DNA from: Alicycliphilus denitrificans_A
GTDB taxonomy: Bacteria > Pseudomonadota > Gammaproteobacteria > Burkholderiales > Burkholderiaceae_C
DNA: 64,000 bases
NCBI RefSeq assembly: GCF_044792555.1
Contig: NZ_CP126238.1
Location: 2,666,001-2,730,000, forward strand
Reading direction: 5' to 3'
A model generated the notes under the pieces. The model saw only the letters and a program-made list of their open reading frames with translations, did no database searches and had not been told where the DNA came from. The position numbers and the translations under genes are program-made. Shown here piece by piece: positions 49,596 through 58,400 of the stretch (position 1 is its first letter; every line of letters begins with the position of its first letter).

Positions 49596-52500
49596 TCACA
49601 CCTTCTCGGGCGCTTCGTCTGGGGCATGTTCGAGCACCAGATCCTCAAAGGCCGGCACCGGCAGCGGGCGGCTCAGCAGATAGCCCTGCCAGGCGTGGCA
49701 GCCGCTGCGCTCCAGGAAGCTGCGCTGCGCCTCGGTCTCCACACCCTCGGCGACGACCTGCAGGCCCAGGCTGGTGCCCAGGGCGACGATGGTGCGCGCG
49801 ATGACCGCATCGTTGGGGTCGGTAAGCACGTCGCGCACAAAGCTCTGGTCGATCTTCAACTCGTGCAGCGGCAGGCGCTTCAGGTAAGCCAGCGAGGAAT
49901 AACCGGTGCCAAAGTCGTCCAGCGCAAAGCCCACGCCGTAGCCGCGCAGCTGCACCATCTTGGCAATGGTGTCCTCCACGTCCTGCAGCAGCAGGCCCTC
50001 GGTCAGCTCCAGCCGCAGCCGGCGCGCATCGGCGCCCGTGCCGGCCAGCGCCTCCAGCACCTGGGGCACAAAGCTAGCCTCATGGAACTCGCGCGGGCTG
50101 ACGTTCACCGCCACCGACAGCTGGCCCAGCACCGGGTGGGCGTTCCACAGCGCCAGGCGCTCGCAGGCCGCACGCAGCACCCATTGCCCCAGGCGCAGGA
50201 TCAAGCCACATTGCTCGGCCAAGGGTATGAACTCCGACGGCGGTATGAAGCCCTTGACCGGGTGGCGCCAACGTACCAGGGCCTCGGCGCCCGTGATGCG
50301 CCCACGCACCATCTTGGGCTGGTAGTACAGCTCGAAGTGACCGGCCTGCAGACCGGTGCGCATATCTTTCTCCAGGGCCACGCGCTCGGACATCTGGGCC
50401 TGCATCTGCGGGTCGAAGAAGCGCAGGGCGTTGCGCCCCGCCGCCTTGGCCTCGTACATGGCCATGTCGCTGCGCTTGAGCAGTTCGTCTGGCGATTCAC
50501 GCAGGCCCTGGAAGATGGTGATGCCCACGCTCAACGTGCTGTGGCGCAACTCGCCACCGCCGATGGCGAAAGGCTCGCGCATGGCGACCAGGAGTTGCTG
50601 GCCCACGGCCTCGGCATGGGCTGCGGCTTCCTGCGGGTTGGCGCCCAGGTCCTTGAGCACGACGACGAATTCATCCCCCCCATGACGCGCCAGCGTATCG
50701 TCCTCGGGTATGCAGCGGCGCAGGCGCGCGGCCACGTCCTGCAATAGGCGGTCGCCCATGTCATGGCCCTGGGTCTCGTTGATTTGCTTGAAGTGGTCCA
50801 AATCCAGCATCAGCACCGCGCCACACTGCTGGTGGCGCGCGCTCACCGCCAGGGCCTGCTGCAGGCGGTCAAGCAGCAGGCGCCGGTTGGGCAGTCCGGT
50901 CAGCGGATCGTTGTTGGCCAGGTAGTTCACCTCTTGCTCGGCCTGTCTGCGCTGGCTCAGGTCCACCATGGTCACGATATGGCTGTCTTGCAGCATCACC
51001 CCCGACAGTTCCACGGTGCGTTGCTGGCCAGACTGGGAGGTGATCACGCATTCCAGCGGGCGAATGGCCCCGTTCGCATCGTCACGCGCCGCCGTGCAGG
51101 CGGCCCGCCAAGCCTCGCGCGTGTGCAGGCGCTGCGCGGCATCGGGCATCGCCAGGCGCCACCAGCTGTCCACATCCGGCGCCTCCCGTGCACCATAACC
51201 ACAGATCTGCACGTGGCTGTCATTGCGAAACACAATGGCCCGATCCTGCACCAGATTCACACCCACAGGCATGTGGTTGAGGATGCTGAGCAGGCGCTGC
51301 TCGCTACCCCGCAGCGCCTGCTCCATGCGTTTGCGCTCGCTGATGTCCTGCAGTACGGCCAGGTGAAAGCCTGGCTCGTGCGCCAGGTTCATGCGCGAGA
51401 CCATGAGATCGCCCCACACAACGCTCCCGTCCTTGCGGCGGTAGCGTTTTTCCATGCGGAAGTCACCCAACTTACCGGCGTGCAGGCGCTCCATCAGCGC
51501 CAGACCGGTGCTCAAGTCCTCGGGGTCGGTGATGTCCTGAAAGCGCAGCTGCTGCAGCTCCTGCTCGGTATAGCCCAGCATGTCGCAGAATCTTTGGTTC
51601 GTGCGCATCAGCCTGTCCGTGTTCAGGTCGACCTGGGCCATGCCCACAGCCGCCTGGTTGAACACGGCGCGAAAGCGCGCCTCGCTCTCGCGCAGCGCCA
51701 TGCCGGACAGCTCCACGTCTTCGAGCGCGCTGGCGCGGCGCAGCACCAGCAGGCTGACCAGGGCCGTGAGCAGCGCCGTGATCAGCAGCCCCCCTAAGCC
51801 CCGCATCCAGGGCAGGCGCTGCTCCTGGGGTGACAGCAGGCTGGCCGTGGGCCGGAACTCCAGCAGCCAGCGCCGCCCGCCCACCTGGATCTCCTGGCTA
51901 CGCTGCATGGCGCCGTAGGTGGGCGTGTCCATGCCGAACAGGCGCCGAGCGGGGGCGGCCTCCGTTTTGCCAACCAGACCGATGTCGGACAGGGTCAACG
52001 CCAGGTCCTGGAGATGGCCCACGCGGCGCAAGGCCTGCACCACATCGTAGATGCGCACGCTCACGCCCACGGAGCCCAGGAAACGCCCCTCCTCCTGCTG
52101 CCCCGGCGCAGCGGCGGCGAACACCGGGGTGCGGATCATGATGCCGGTGCGGTGCTCGCTCTCCTGGATCAGGTCAAAGGGCGCCGATGCCACCAACACC
52201 TCGCCGTCGCGCGCACGCCCCATGGCCTCCAGGTTGCTGGGCTGAGGATGGATTTCCAGCCCCAGCACCCCGGCATTGCCGGCCTGGGGCCAGAGGAATT
52301 CGATGACGAAATATTCCGCCCGTTCCTGCTCGGGGTGAATGGCAAAGTCGACGGGCAGGCTGCCGTCCATATGAGGGTCGCTGCGGGTCTGCGCCTGGAA
52401 GGCCGCGCGCTGCGCCCCCGGCACATAACGAGTGAAGTGGATGTTCTTCACGCCGGGGTGGTTGCTCACCAGATTCAGTTCGCTGGCCACGCGCTCGAAT

Positions 52501-52757
52501 TCAGCGCGCCGCAGCTGCGGTTTGATGGTGAACAGGCCACGCAGGCCCTGCAGCAGGTCGGTATGCGACTCCATCTGCCGCTGCAGCGCATCGGCAAACG
52601 GACGCGTTTCCTGCTCGAAACGCAACTCGGCGATGGCGTCTACAGACGCCTGCTGCTGCTGCCACAGCGCGTAACTGGTCAGGCAACCCACCAATGCCAC
52701 TGCCACGCCAGGAAGCCAAAGCCGGAGTGCGAACCGCCCAATGGAATGCTGAAACAT
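49596..52757 (-). CDS. CHASE-PAS-PAS-GGDEF-EAL cyclic-di-GMP protein
   Basis: A protein of 1053 residues. Span at about 13-31, CHASE sensor in the periplasm at about 75-270, second span about 318-339, PAS domains at about 357-475 and 485-605, GGDEF at about 612-770 and EAL at 790-1045. The GGDEF loop is intact (GGDEF at 693-697), but the RxxD inhibition site is replaced by PEDD. The EAL domain keeps EALVRW (825-), NVSPREF, ELTEG, DDFGTGYSSL and VAEGVE, all catalytic residues for c-di-GMP cleavage. Both activities are plausible. The sensed ligand is unknown. It heads a unit with ynfA. Confidence 0.92.
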   Translation of the reverse strand: MFQHSIGRFALRLWLPGVAVALVGCLTSYALWQQQQASVDAIAELRFEQETRPFADALQRQMESHTDLLQGLRGLFTIKPQLRRAEFERVASELNLVSNHPGVKNIHFTRYVPGAQRAAFQAQTRSDPHMDGSLPVDFAIHPEQERAEYFVIEFLWPQAGNAGVLGLEIHPQPSNLEAMGRARDGEVLVASAPFDLIQESEHRTGIMIRTPVFAAAAPGQQEEGRFLGSVGVSVRIYDVVQALRRVGHLQDLALTLSDIGLVGKTEAAPARRLFGMDTPTYGAMQRSQEIQVGGRRWLLEFRPTASLLSPQEQRLPWMRGLGGLLITALLTALVSLLVLRRASALEDVELSGMALRESEARFRAVFNQAAVGMAQVDLNTDRLMRTNQRFCDMLGYTEQELQQLRFQDITDPEDLSTGLALMERLHAGKLGDFRMEKRYRRKDGSVVWGDLMVSRMNLAHEPGFHLAVLQDISERKRMEQALRGSEQRLLSILNHMPVGVNLVQDRAIVFRNDSHVQICGYGAREAPDVDSWWRLAMPDAAQRLHTREAWRAACTAARDDANGAIRPLECVITSQSGQQRTVELSGVMLQDSHIVTMVDLSQRRQAEQEVNYLANNDPLTGLPNRRLLLDRLQQALAVSARHQQCGAVLMLDLDHFKQINETQGHDMGDRLLQDVAARLRRCIPEDDTLARHGGDEFVVVLKDLGANPQEAAAHAEAVGQQLLVAMREPFAIGGGELRHSTLSVGITIFQGLRESPDELLKRSDMAMYEAKAAGRNALRFFDPQMQAQMSERVALEKDMRTGLQAGHFELYYQPKMVRGRITGAEALVRWRHPVKGFIPPSEFIPLAEQCGLILRLGQWVLRAACERLALWNAHPVLGQLSVAVNVSPREFHEASFVPQVLEALAGTGADARRLRLELTEGLLLQDVEDTIAKMVQLRGYGVGFALDDFGTGYSSLAYLKRLPLHELKIDQSFVRDVLTDPNDAVIARTIVALGTSLGLQVVAEGVETEAQRSFLERSGCHAWQGYLLSRPLPVPAFEDLVLEHAPDEAPEKV

Positions 52758-53014
52758 GGTCAGGAGAAACGGGGAATTAGAGCGTGGATGCCTCGCAGGA
52801 GGAACGCATCATAGTCACACAAAGTTGCACCATGAACTGATCCAATCAATCTACCGAGAAACAGGGGAAATCAAGGGCAAATACCAATTGCCTTACCGGT
52901 ATCACCAATAAATTCACCTCGCCCTGACGCTGGATTATTACAAGTAACACAAATCAACAATCTGAAACCATCTGCCGGCAAGTTAAACGGCTCCCCGTGT
53001 TACCCTCGCTCTCC

Positions 53015-53566
53015 ATGTTTCGTCGGTTCATCGTTTTGCTACTGCTTAGTGCAAATGCTTACGCCTCTCCTCCCGACGAGATGGAACGCTTGCTGGCCGA
53101 CCGCGGCCTGATCGTGCAGCTGCAGGAAATGCGCCACACCGTCGCCGGCCGCACCTCGGATTTGGTCTCCACGGCCATGGGCTTCATCGGCGTGCCCTAC
53201 CGCCGCGGCGGCAACAGCGCCGAAACCGGTTTTGATTGCAGCGGCTTCGTACGCACCATCTACGAGCAGGCCAAGGGCATGGTGCTGCCGCGCAAGGCCA
53301 GCGAGCAGGCCGCAGCCACCGCGGTCATCGACAAGAAAGACCTGCAGCCCGGCGATCTGGTGTTCTTCAACACCATGCGCCGCACCTTCAGCCATGTCGG
53401 CATCTACCTGGGCGATGGCAAGTTCATCCACTCCCCGCGCGCGGGCGCCCAGGTGCGCGTGGAGGACATGGGGGTGGCCTATTGGGCGCGGCGCTTCAAC
53501 GGTGCCCGCCGCGTGGCACAAAACGACTTGGACATGCCGGCCATCGCCGCCTCGGCCCAGCCCTGA
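53015..53566 (+). CDS. NlpC/P60-family (C40) cell-wall peptidase
   Basis: Exported endopeptidase of 183 residues that cuts peptidoglycan stems. Signal peptide about residues 1-18 (FIVLLLLSANAYA). The catalytic cysteine is in FDCSGFV at about 73, and the histidine in FSHVGIYLGDGKFIHSP at about 124, which also has a possible third residue. ATG at 53015 is preferred over a GTG 18 bases upstream, since it starts the signal peptide. It is divergent from the c-di-GMP gene; the 250-base gap is AT-richer than its surroundings and holds no clear signal. Confidence 0.9.
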   Translation: MFRRFIVLLLLSANAYASPPDEMERLLADRGLIVQLQEMRHTVAGRTSDLVSTAMGFIGVPYRRGGNSAETGFDCSGFVRTIYEQAKGMVLPRKASEQAAATAVIDKKDLQPGDLVFFNTMRRTFSHVGIYLGDGKFIHSPRAGAQVRVEDMGVAYWARRFNGARRVAQNDLDMPAIAASAQP

Positions 53567-53589
53567 GCCTTCATATCACCATCACCACC

Positions 53590-53621
53590 ACCGGCCGCTC
53601 CTATCGCGGCCGGTTTGCTTT
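53590..53621 (+). terminator. Terminator-like hairpin after the C40 peptidase gene
   Basis: ACCGGCCGC (53590-53598) and GCGGCCGGT (53606-53614) followed by a T-rich tail TTGCTTT. Confidence 0.75.
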
Positions 53622-53670
53622 GGACCTCTTCTACCGCCTCCCCGGCGCAGCCGGAGAGGCCCTTTGAGAA

Positions 53671-54261
53671 CTAGAACCGATAGCCCACGCCCACACCCAC
53701 CAGCAATGGGTCGACCTTGAACTTGCCGATGCCGTTGCTGACCGTGGTGTCGATGTAGAGCTTCTTCACGTCGAAATTGAGCGACCAGTTCTTGTCCAGC
53801 GCATAGTCAAAGCCAACCTGCAACGCCGCGCCCCAGCTGTTCTTCTTCACCGTCAGCGCGCCGCCGGCGATGTCCACACCGGAAAAGCGCGTGTAGTTGA
53901 TGCCGGCGCCCACGTAGGGCTTGAACGCGCCCATGCCGGTGAAGTGGTACTGGCCCAGCAGCGAGGGCGGCAGGTGCTTGAGGGTGCCGATCTTGCCGCC
54001 GTTCAGGCGCACGTCATGCTTTTGCGGATAGGTCAGGATCAGCTCGGCCGCGAAGTTGGGCGAGAAGAAGTACGACACATCGACTTCCGGGATCCACTTG
54101 TTATTGACGCTCACGCCAGCCGCGCCCGCGGCACCGCCGTTGGCACTGTCAAGATGTACGGCACGCGCGCGTACCAGCCATTGGCCGTCTTGTTGCTGTG
54201 CGTAAGCCGCACCGGAAGTCATTGCACACAAGATGGCCAGTGCCAGCAGATTCTTTTTCAT
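53671..54261 (-). CDS. OmpW-family outer membrane protein
   Basis: A protein of 196 residues forming a small beta-barrel. A signal peptide (residues 1-22, LLALAILCAMTSGAAYA) is cut before QQQDGQW. Alternating beta strands, the motif IPEVDVSYFFSPNFAAELI and a terminal aromatic (GVGYRF) follow, all typical of OmpW. Barrel proteins of this type pass small hydrophobic molecules. An ATG nine bases upstream is also possible. Convergent with the C40 peptidase; alone on its strand. Confidence 0.9.
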   Translation of the reverse strand: MKKNLLALAILCAMTSGAAYAQQQDGQWLVRARAVHLDSANGGAAGAAGVSVNNKWIPEVDVSYFFSPNFAAELILTYPQKHDVRLNGGKIGTLKHLPPSLLGQYHFTGMGAFKPYVGAGINYTRFSGVDIAGGALTVKKNSWGAALQVGFDYALDKNWSLNFDVKKLYIDTTVSNGIGKFKVDPLLVGVGVGYRF

Positions 54262-54399
54262 TGGACTCATTACCTTGGTTGAACGGGGACGGCCCCCGTA
54301 CACCTATTAGGCCCACCAGCAAAATGGTCAACTTTGCTTCATATCAAAATTTAACCATGAGCCGTGTATGGGTGTGATGAAAGCGACAGCCACTCCAGA

Positions 54400-55392
54400 C
54401 TATTCATGCGTCCCGCCGGGACTGCGCAGGCGCCCCAGCAGCATCCACCCGGCCAGAACGACGGCGCCGGCCACGAGCCCCGCCAGGGCGTTGAGCAGGT
54501 TGCTCACCAGCAACGTCCACAGGCCGCCCAGCGGCCAGCCAAGCACTGCGGCGCCCACCCCCTCGACGGCGTGGTACAGCGCCGGCACGCCATGCACCAG
54601 AATGCCGCCGCCCACGAGAAACATGGCCGCCGTGCCCAGCACCGACAGCGTCTTCATGAGCCACGGCGCCGCCGCCAGAATGCCGCGCCCCAGCGCCCGC
54701 GCGGCGCCGCTGGCCCGGCCGCTGAGCCACAGGCCCAGGTCGTCGAGCTTGACGATGCCCGCCACCAGGCCGTAGACGCCCACGGTCATCACGGCCGCAA
54801 TGCCCACCAGCACGGCGACCTGCTGCATCAGCGGCGCGGTGGCCACCGTGCCCAGGGTGATGGCGATGATCTCGGCCGAGAGAATGAAGTCGGTGCGCAC
54901 CGCGGCCTTGATCTTGTCCTTCTCCAGCGCCGCCAGGTCCATGGCCGGATCGGCATTGGCCTGGGCATGGCGCGCGTGTTCCGCCGCATCTTCATCGGCC
55001 GAATGCAGGAACTTGTGCGCCAGCTTCTCGCAGCCTTCGAAGCACAGAAAGGCGCCGCCCAGCATGAGCAGCGGCGTCACGGCCCAGGGCGCAAGCGCGC
55101 TGATGAGCAGCGCCGCCGGTACCAGGATGGCCTTGTTGACCAGCGAGCCACGGGCCACGGCCCAGACCACGGGCAGCTCGCGCTCGGCGCGCACGCCCGT
55201 GACCTGCTGGGCGTTCAGCGCCAGGTCGTCGCCCAGCACGCCGGCTGTCTTCTGCGCCGCGACCTTGGCCATGACCGACACGTCGTCGGCCATGGCGGCG
55301 CTCTTCTTGGCCGCAAGCTTGGACATGAGCGCCACGTCGTCCAGGATGGAAGCAATGTCGTCGAGCAGGGTCAGAAGGCTGGCACCGGCCAT
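54400..55392 (-). CDS. DUF808 (YedI-type) inner membrane protein
   Basis: A protein of 330 residues with an N-terminal conserved block (LLTLLDDIASILDDVALMSK, given as LLDDIASILDDVA) and about six spans. The family is widespread and has no settled function. Repeated AKKSAAMADDVSVMAKVAAQ-like segment (residues about 27-48) is helical. Start ATG at 55392. It lies between OmpW and purL, on the same strand as both, with a hairpin repeat separating it from purL. Confidence 0.88.
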   Translation of the reverse strand: MAGASLLTLLDDIASILDDVALMSKLAAKKSAAMADDVSVMAKVAAQKTAGVLGDDLALNAQQVTGVRAERELPVVWAVARGSLVNKAILVPAALLISALAPWAVTPLLMLGGAFLCFEGCEKLAHKFLHSADEDAAEHARHAQANADPAMDLAALEKDKIKAAVRTDFILSAEIIAITLGTVATAPLMQQVAVLVGIAAVMTVGVYGLVAGIVKLDDLGLWLSGRASGAARALGRGILAAAPWLMKTLSVLGTAAMFLVGGGILVHGVPALYHAVEGVGAAVLGWPLGGLWTLLVSNLLNALAGLVAGAVVLAGWMLLGRLRSPGGTHE

Positions 55393-55425
55393 GAATCACT
55401 CCAGGGAGAAGGAGCTGGCATTATG

Positions 55426-55479
55426 AACAAAATAGCCCCTGGCACTTGATACACAAGCGCCAGGGGCTATCGTTTTAAG
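55426..55479. repeat. Dispersed hairpin repeat, copy 12, probable terminator of purL
   Basis: The arms 55432-55448 and 55454-55470 match at 16 of 17 positions (ATAGCCCCTGGC...GCCAGGGGCTAT) around ATACA, with T on the right and A on the left. It is the strongest stem of the family here and lies just after the purL stop. Confidence 0.8.
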
Positions 55480-55492
55480 AGTTAGGAAAGAC

Positions 55493-58400
55493 TTAGCCGA
55501 CCCACTTGCGCGCGTTGCGCCAGATGCGCATCCAGGGGCTCAGGGCCTCCAGGCCACCGGTGGCGGCCAGGTCGGTCCAGCTCATCTGGATGTTGCGGAA
55601 GGCGCGCTCGGGGTGCGGCATCATGGCCGTGAAGCGGCCGTCCTGCGTGGTCACTGCCGTGAGCCCCCCGGGCGAGCCATTGGGGTTGAACGGGTACTGC
55701 TCGGTGGGCTGGCCGTGGTTGTCCACGAAGCGCATGGCCGCTACCGCCTTGTCCGCGTTGCCGCGGCGCGCGAAGTTGGCATAGCCTTCGCCGTGCGAGA
55801 CCACGATGGGCAGGCGGCTGCCGGCCATGCCCTGCAGGAACAGGCTGGGCGAATCGAGCACCTCGACCATGGACAGGCGTGCCTCGAAGCGGTGGCTCTG
55901 GTTGGTGGTGAAGCGCGGCCAGTCCTGGGCACCGGGGATGATGTCGGCCAGCTCGGCAAACATCTGGCAGCCGTTGCACACGCCCAGGGCGAAGGTGTCG
56001 GCGCGGCCGAAGAACTGCTGGAACTGCTCGGACAGGCGTTCGTTGAAGGTGATGGAGCGCGCCCAGCCAATGCCCGCGCCCAGGGTGTCGCCGTAGCTGA
56101 AGCCCCCGCAGGCGACCACGCCGGCAAAGTCCTGCAGCCGGGCGCGGCCGGCCTGCAGGTCGGTCATGTGCACGTCGAAGGCCTCGAAGCCGGCCTCGGT
56201 GAAGGCGTAGGCCATCTCCACATGCGAGTTCACGCCCTGCTCGCGCAGCACGGCCACCCTGGGCCTTGCCAGGTTCAGGTAGGGCGCGGCCACGTCATCC
56301 TGCGGGTCGAAGCTGAGGCTGACATGCAGGCCGGGATTGGCCGGGTCGCCCATGGCGGCGTGCTCGCTGTCGGCGCAGGCGGGGTTGTCGCGCTGCAGGC
56401 AGATCTTCCAGCTTACGGCGTCCCAGACCTGGTGCAGGTCGGAGAGGGTGGCGCCAAATACCTTCTTGGCGTCGCGCCAGACCTGCAGTTCGCCCTTGCC
56501 GGCATCCACGGGCGACGTAGCCGGGCGTGTCTTGCCAATGGTGTGGCTGCACTGGACCAGGCCATGCTCGCGCAGGGTCTGCATGACGGCGGCGCGGTCG
56601 GCGGTGCGGATCTGCAGCACCACGCCCAGCTCCTCGTTGAACAGCGCGGCCAGGGTCTGGGCCTCGCGCCGGCCGCTGACCTGGGCGCCCCAGTTCTTGC
56701 CCTCGCCGCTGTCCATGCGGCTGTCGCTGATGCCGTCGCCCTCGGTGATCAGCAGATCCACGTTCAGCGCCACGCCCACCTGGCCGGCGAACGCCATCTC
56801 GGCCACGGTGGCCAGCAGGCCGCCGTCGCCCTTGTCGTGGTAGGCCAGGATCTGGCCCTGGGCGCGCAGCGTGTTCACGGCGTTCACCAGGGCGACCAGG
56901 TCCTTGGCGTCGTCCAGGTCGGGCACCTCGTTGCCGCTCTGGCCCAGTACCTGGCCCAGGATGGAGCCGCCCATGCGCATCTTGCCGCGGCCCAGGTCGA
57001 TGAGCACCAGGGTGCTGTCCTCTTCCCGTGCATCGAGCTGGGGCGTGAGCGTGCCGCGCACGTCGGAGAGCGTGGCAAAGGCGGTGACGATCAGGCTCAC
57101 GGGCGAGGTGACTTTCTTGACCTCGCCGCCCTCGCTCCACTGCGTGCGCATGGACAGGCTGTCCTTGCCCACGGGGATGGAGATGCCCAAGGCCGGGCAC
57201 AGCTCCATGCCCACCGCCTTCACGGTTTCATACAGCGCGGCATCCTCGCCCGGCTCGCCGCAGGCGGCCATCCAGTTGGCCGACAGCTTCACGCGCGGCA
57301 GCTCGATCGGCGCCGCCAGCAGGTTGGTGATGGCCTCCGCCACCGCCATGCGGCCGGATGCGGGCGCGTTGATGGCGGCCAGCGGCGTACGCTCGCCCAT
57401 GGCCATGGCCTCGCCGGCAAAGCCGCGGTAGTCGGCCAGGGTCACGGCCACGTCGGCCACGGGCACCTGCCAGGGGCCGACCATCTGGTCGCGGTGCGTG
57501 AGGCCGCCCACGGCGCGGTCGCCAATGTTGATGAGGAAGCGCTTGGAGGCCACCGTGGGGTGGGCCAGCACCTCGATGACGGCCTTCTCCAGCGGCAGGC
57601 CATCGAGCTGAATGGGCGCGAAGCTGCGCTGCACACTCTTGACATCGCGGTGCATCTTGGGCGGCTTGCCCAGCAGCACATCCATGGGCATGTCCACGGG
57701 GTACTTCTGGTCGCCATCGGCCACGGCCGTGTCTTCCAGCACCAGTTGGCGCTCGTCGGTGGCCGTGCCGATCACCGCGAAGGGGCAGCGCTCGCGCTCG
57801 CAGAAGGCCGTGAACTGCGCCAGCGATTCAGGCGCAATGGCCAGCACGTAGCGTTCCTGGCTTTCGTTGGACCAGATTTCCTTGGGCGCCAGGCCCGATT
57901 CCTCCAGTTGCACGGCGCGCAGGTCGAAGCGCGCGCCGCGGCCGGCGTCATTCGTCAGCTCGGGGAAGGCGTTGGACAGGCCGCCCGCGCCCACGTCGTG
58001 GATGGCGAGGATGGGGTTCGCCGCGCCCTGCGCCCAGCAGTGGTTGATGACCTCCTGCGCGCGGCGCTCGATCTCGGGGTTGCCGCGCTGCACGGAGTCG
58101 AAGTCCAGCTCGGCCGCGTTCGTGCCCGTGGCCATGGAGCTGGCGGCGCCGCCGCCCATGCCGATGCGCATGCCGGGGCCGCCCAGCTGGATCAGGAGCG
58201 TGCCGGCGGGAAACAGGATCTTCTTCGTGTGCTGCGCGTCGATGGTGCCCAGGCCGCCCGCGATCATGATGGGCTTGTGGTAGCCGCGCGTGATCTCGCC
58301 GACCTGCTGCTCGTACTCGCGGAAGTAGCCGCAAAGGTTGGGACGGCCGAACTCATTGTTGAAGGCCGCGCCACCCAGCGGGCCCTCGGTCATGATCTGC

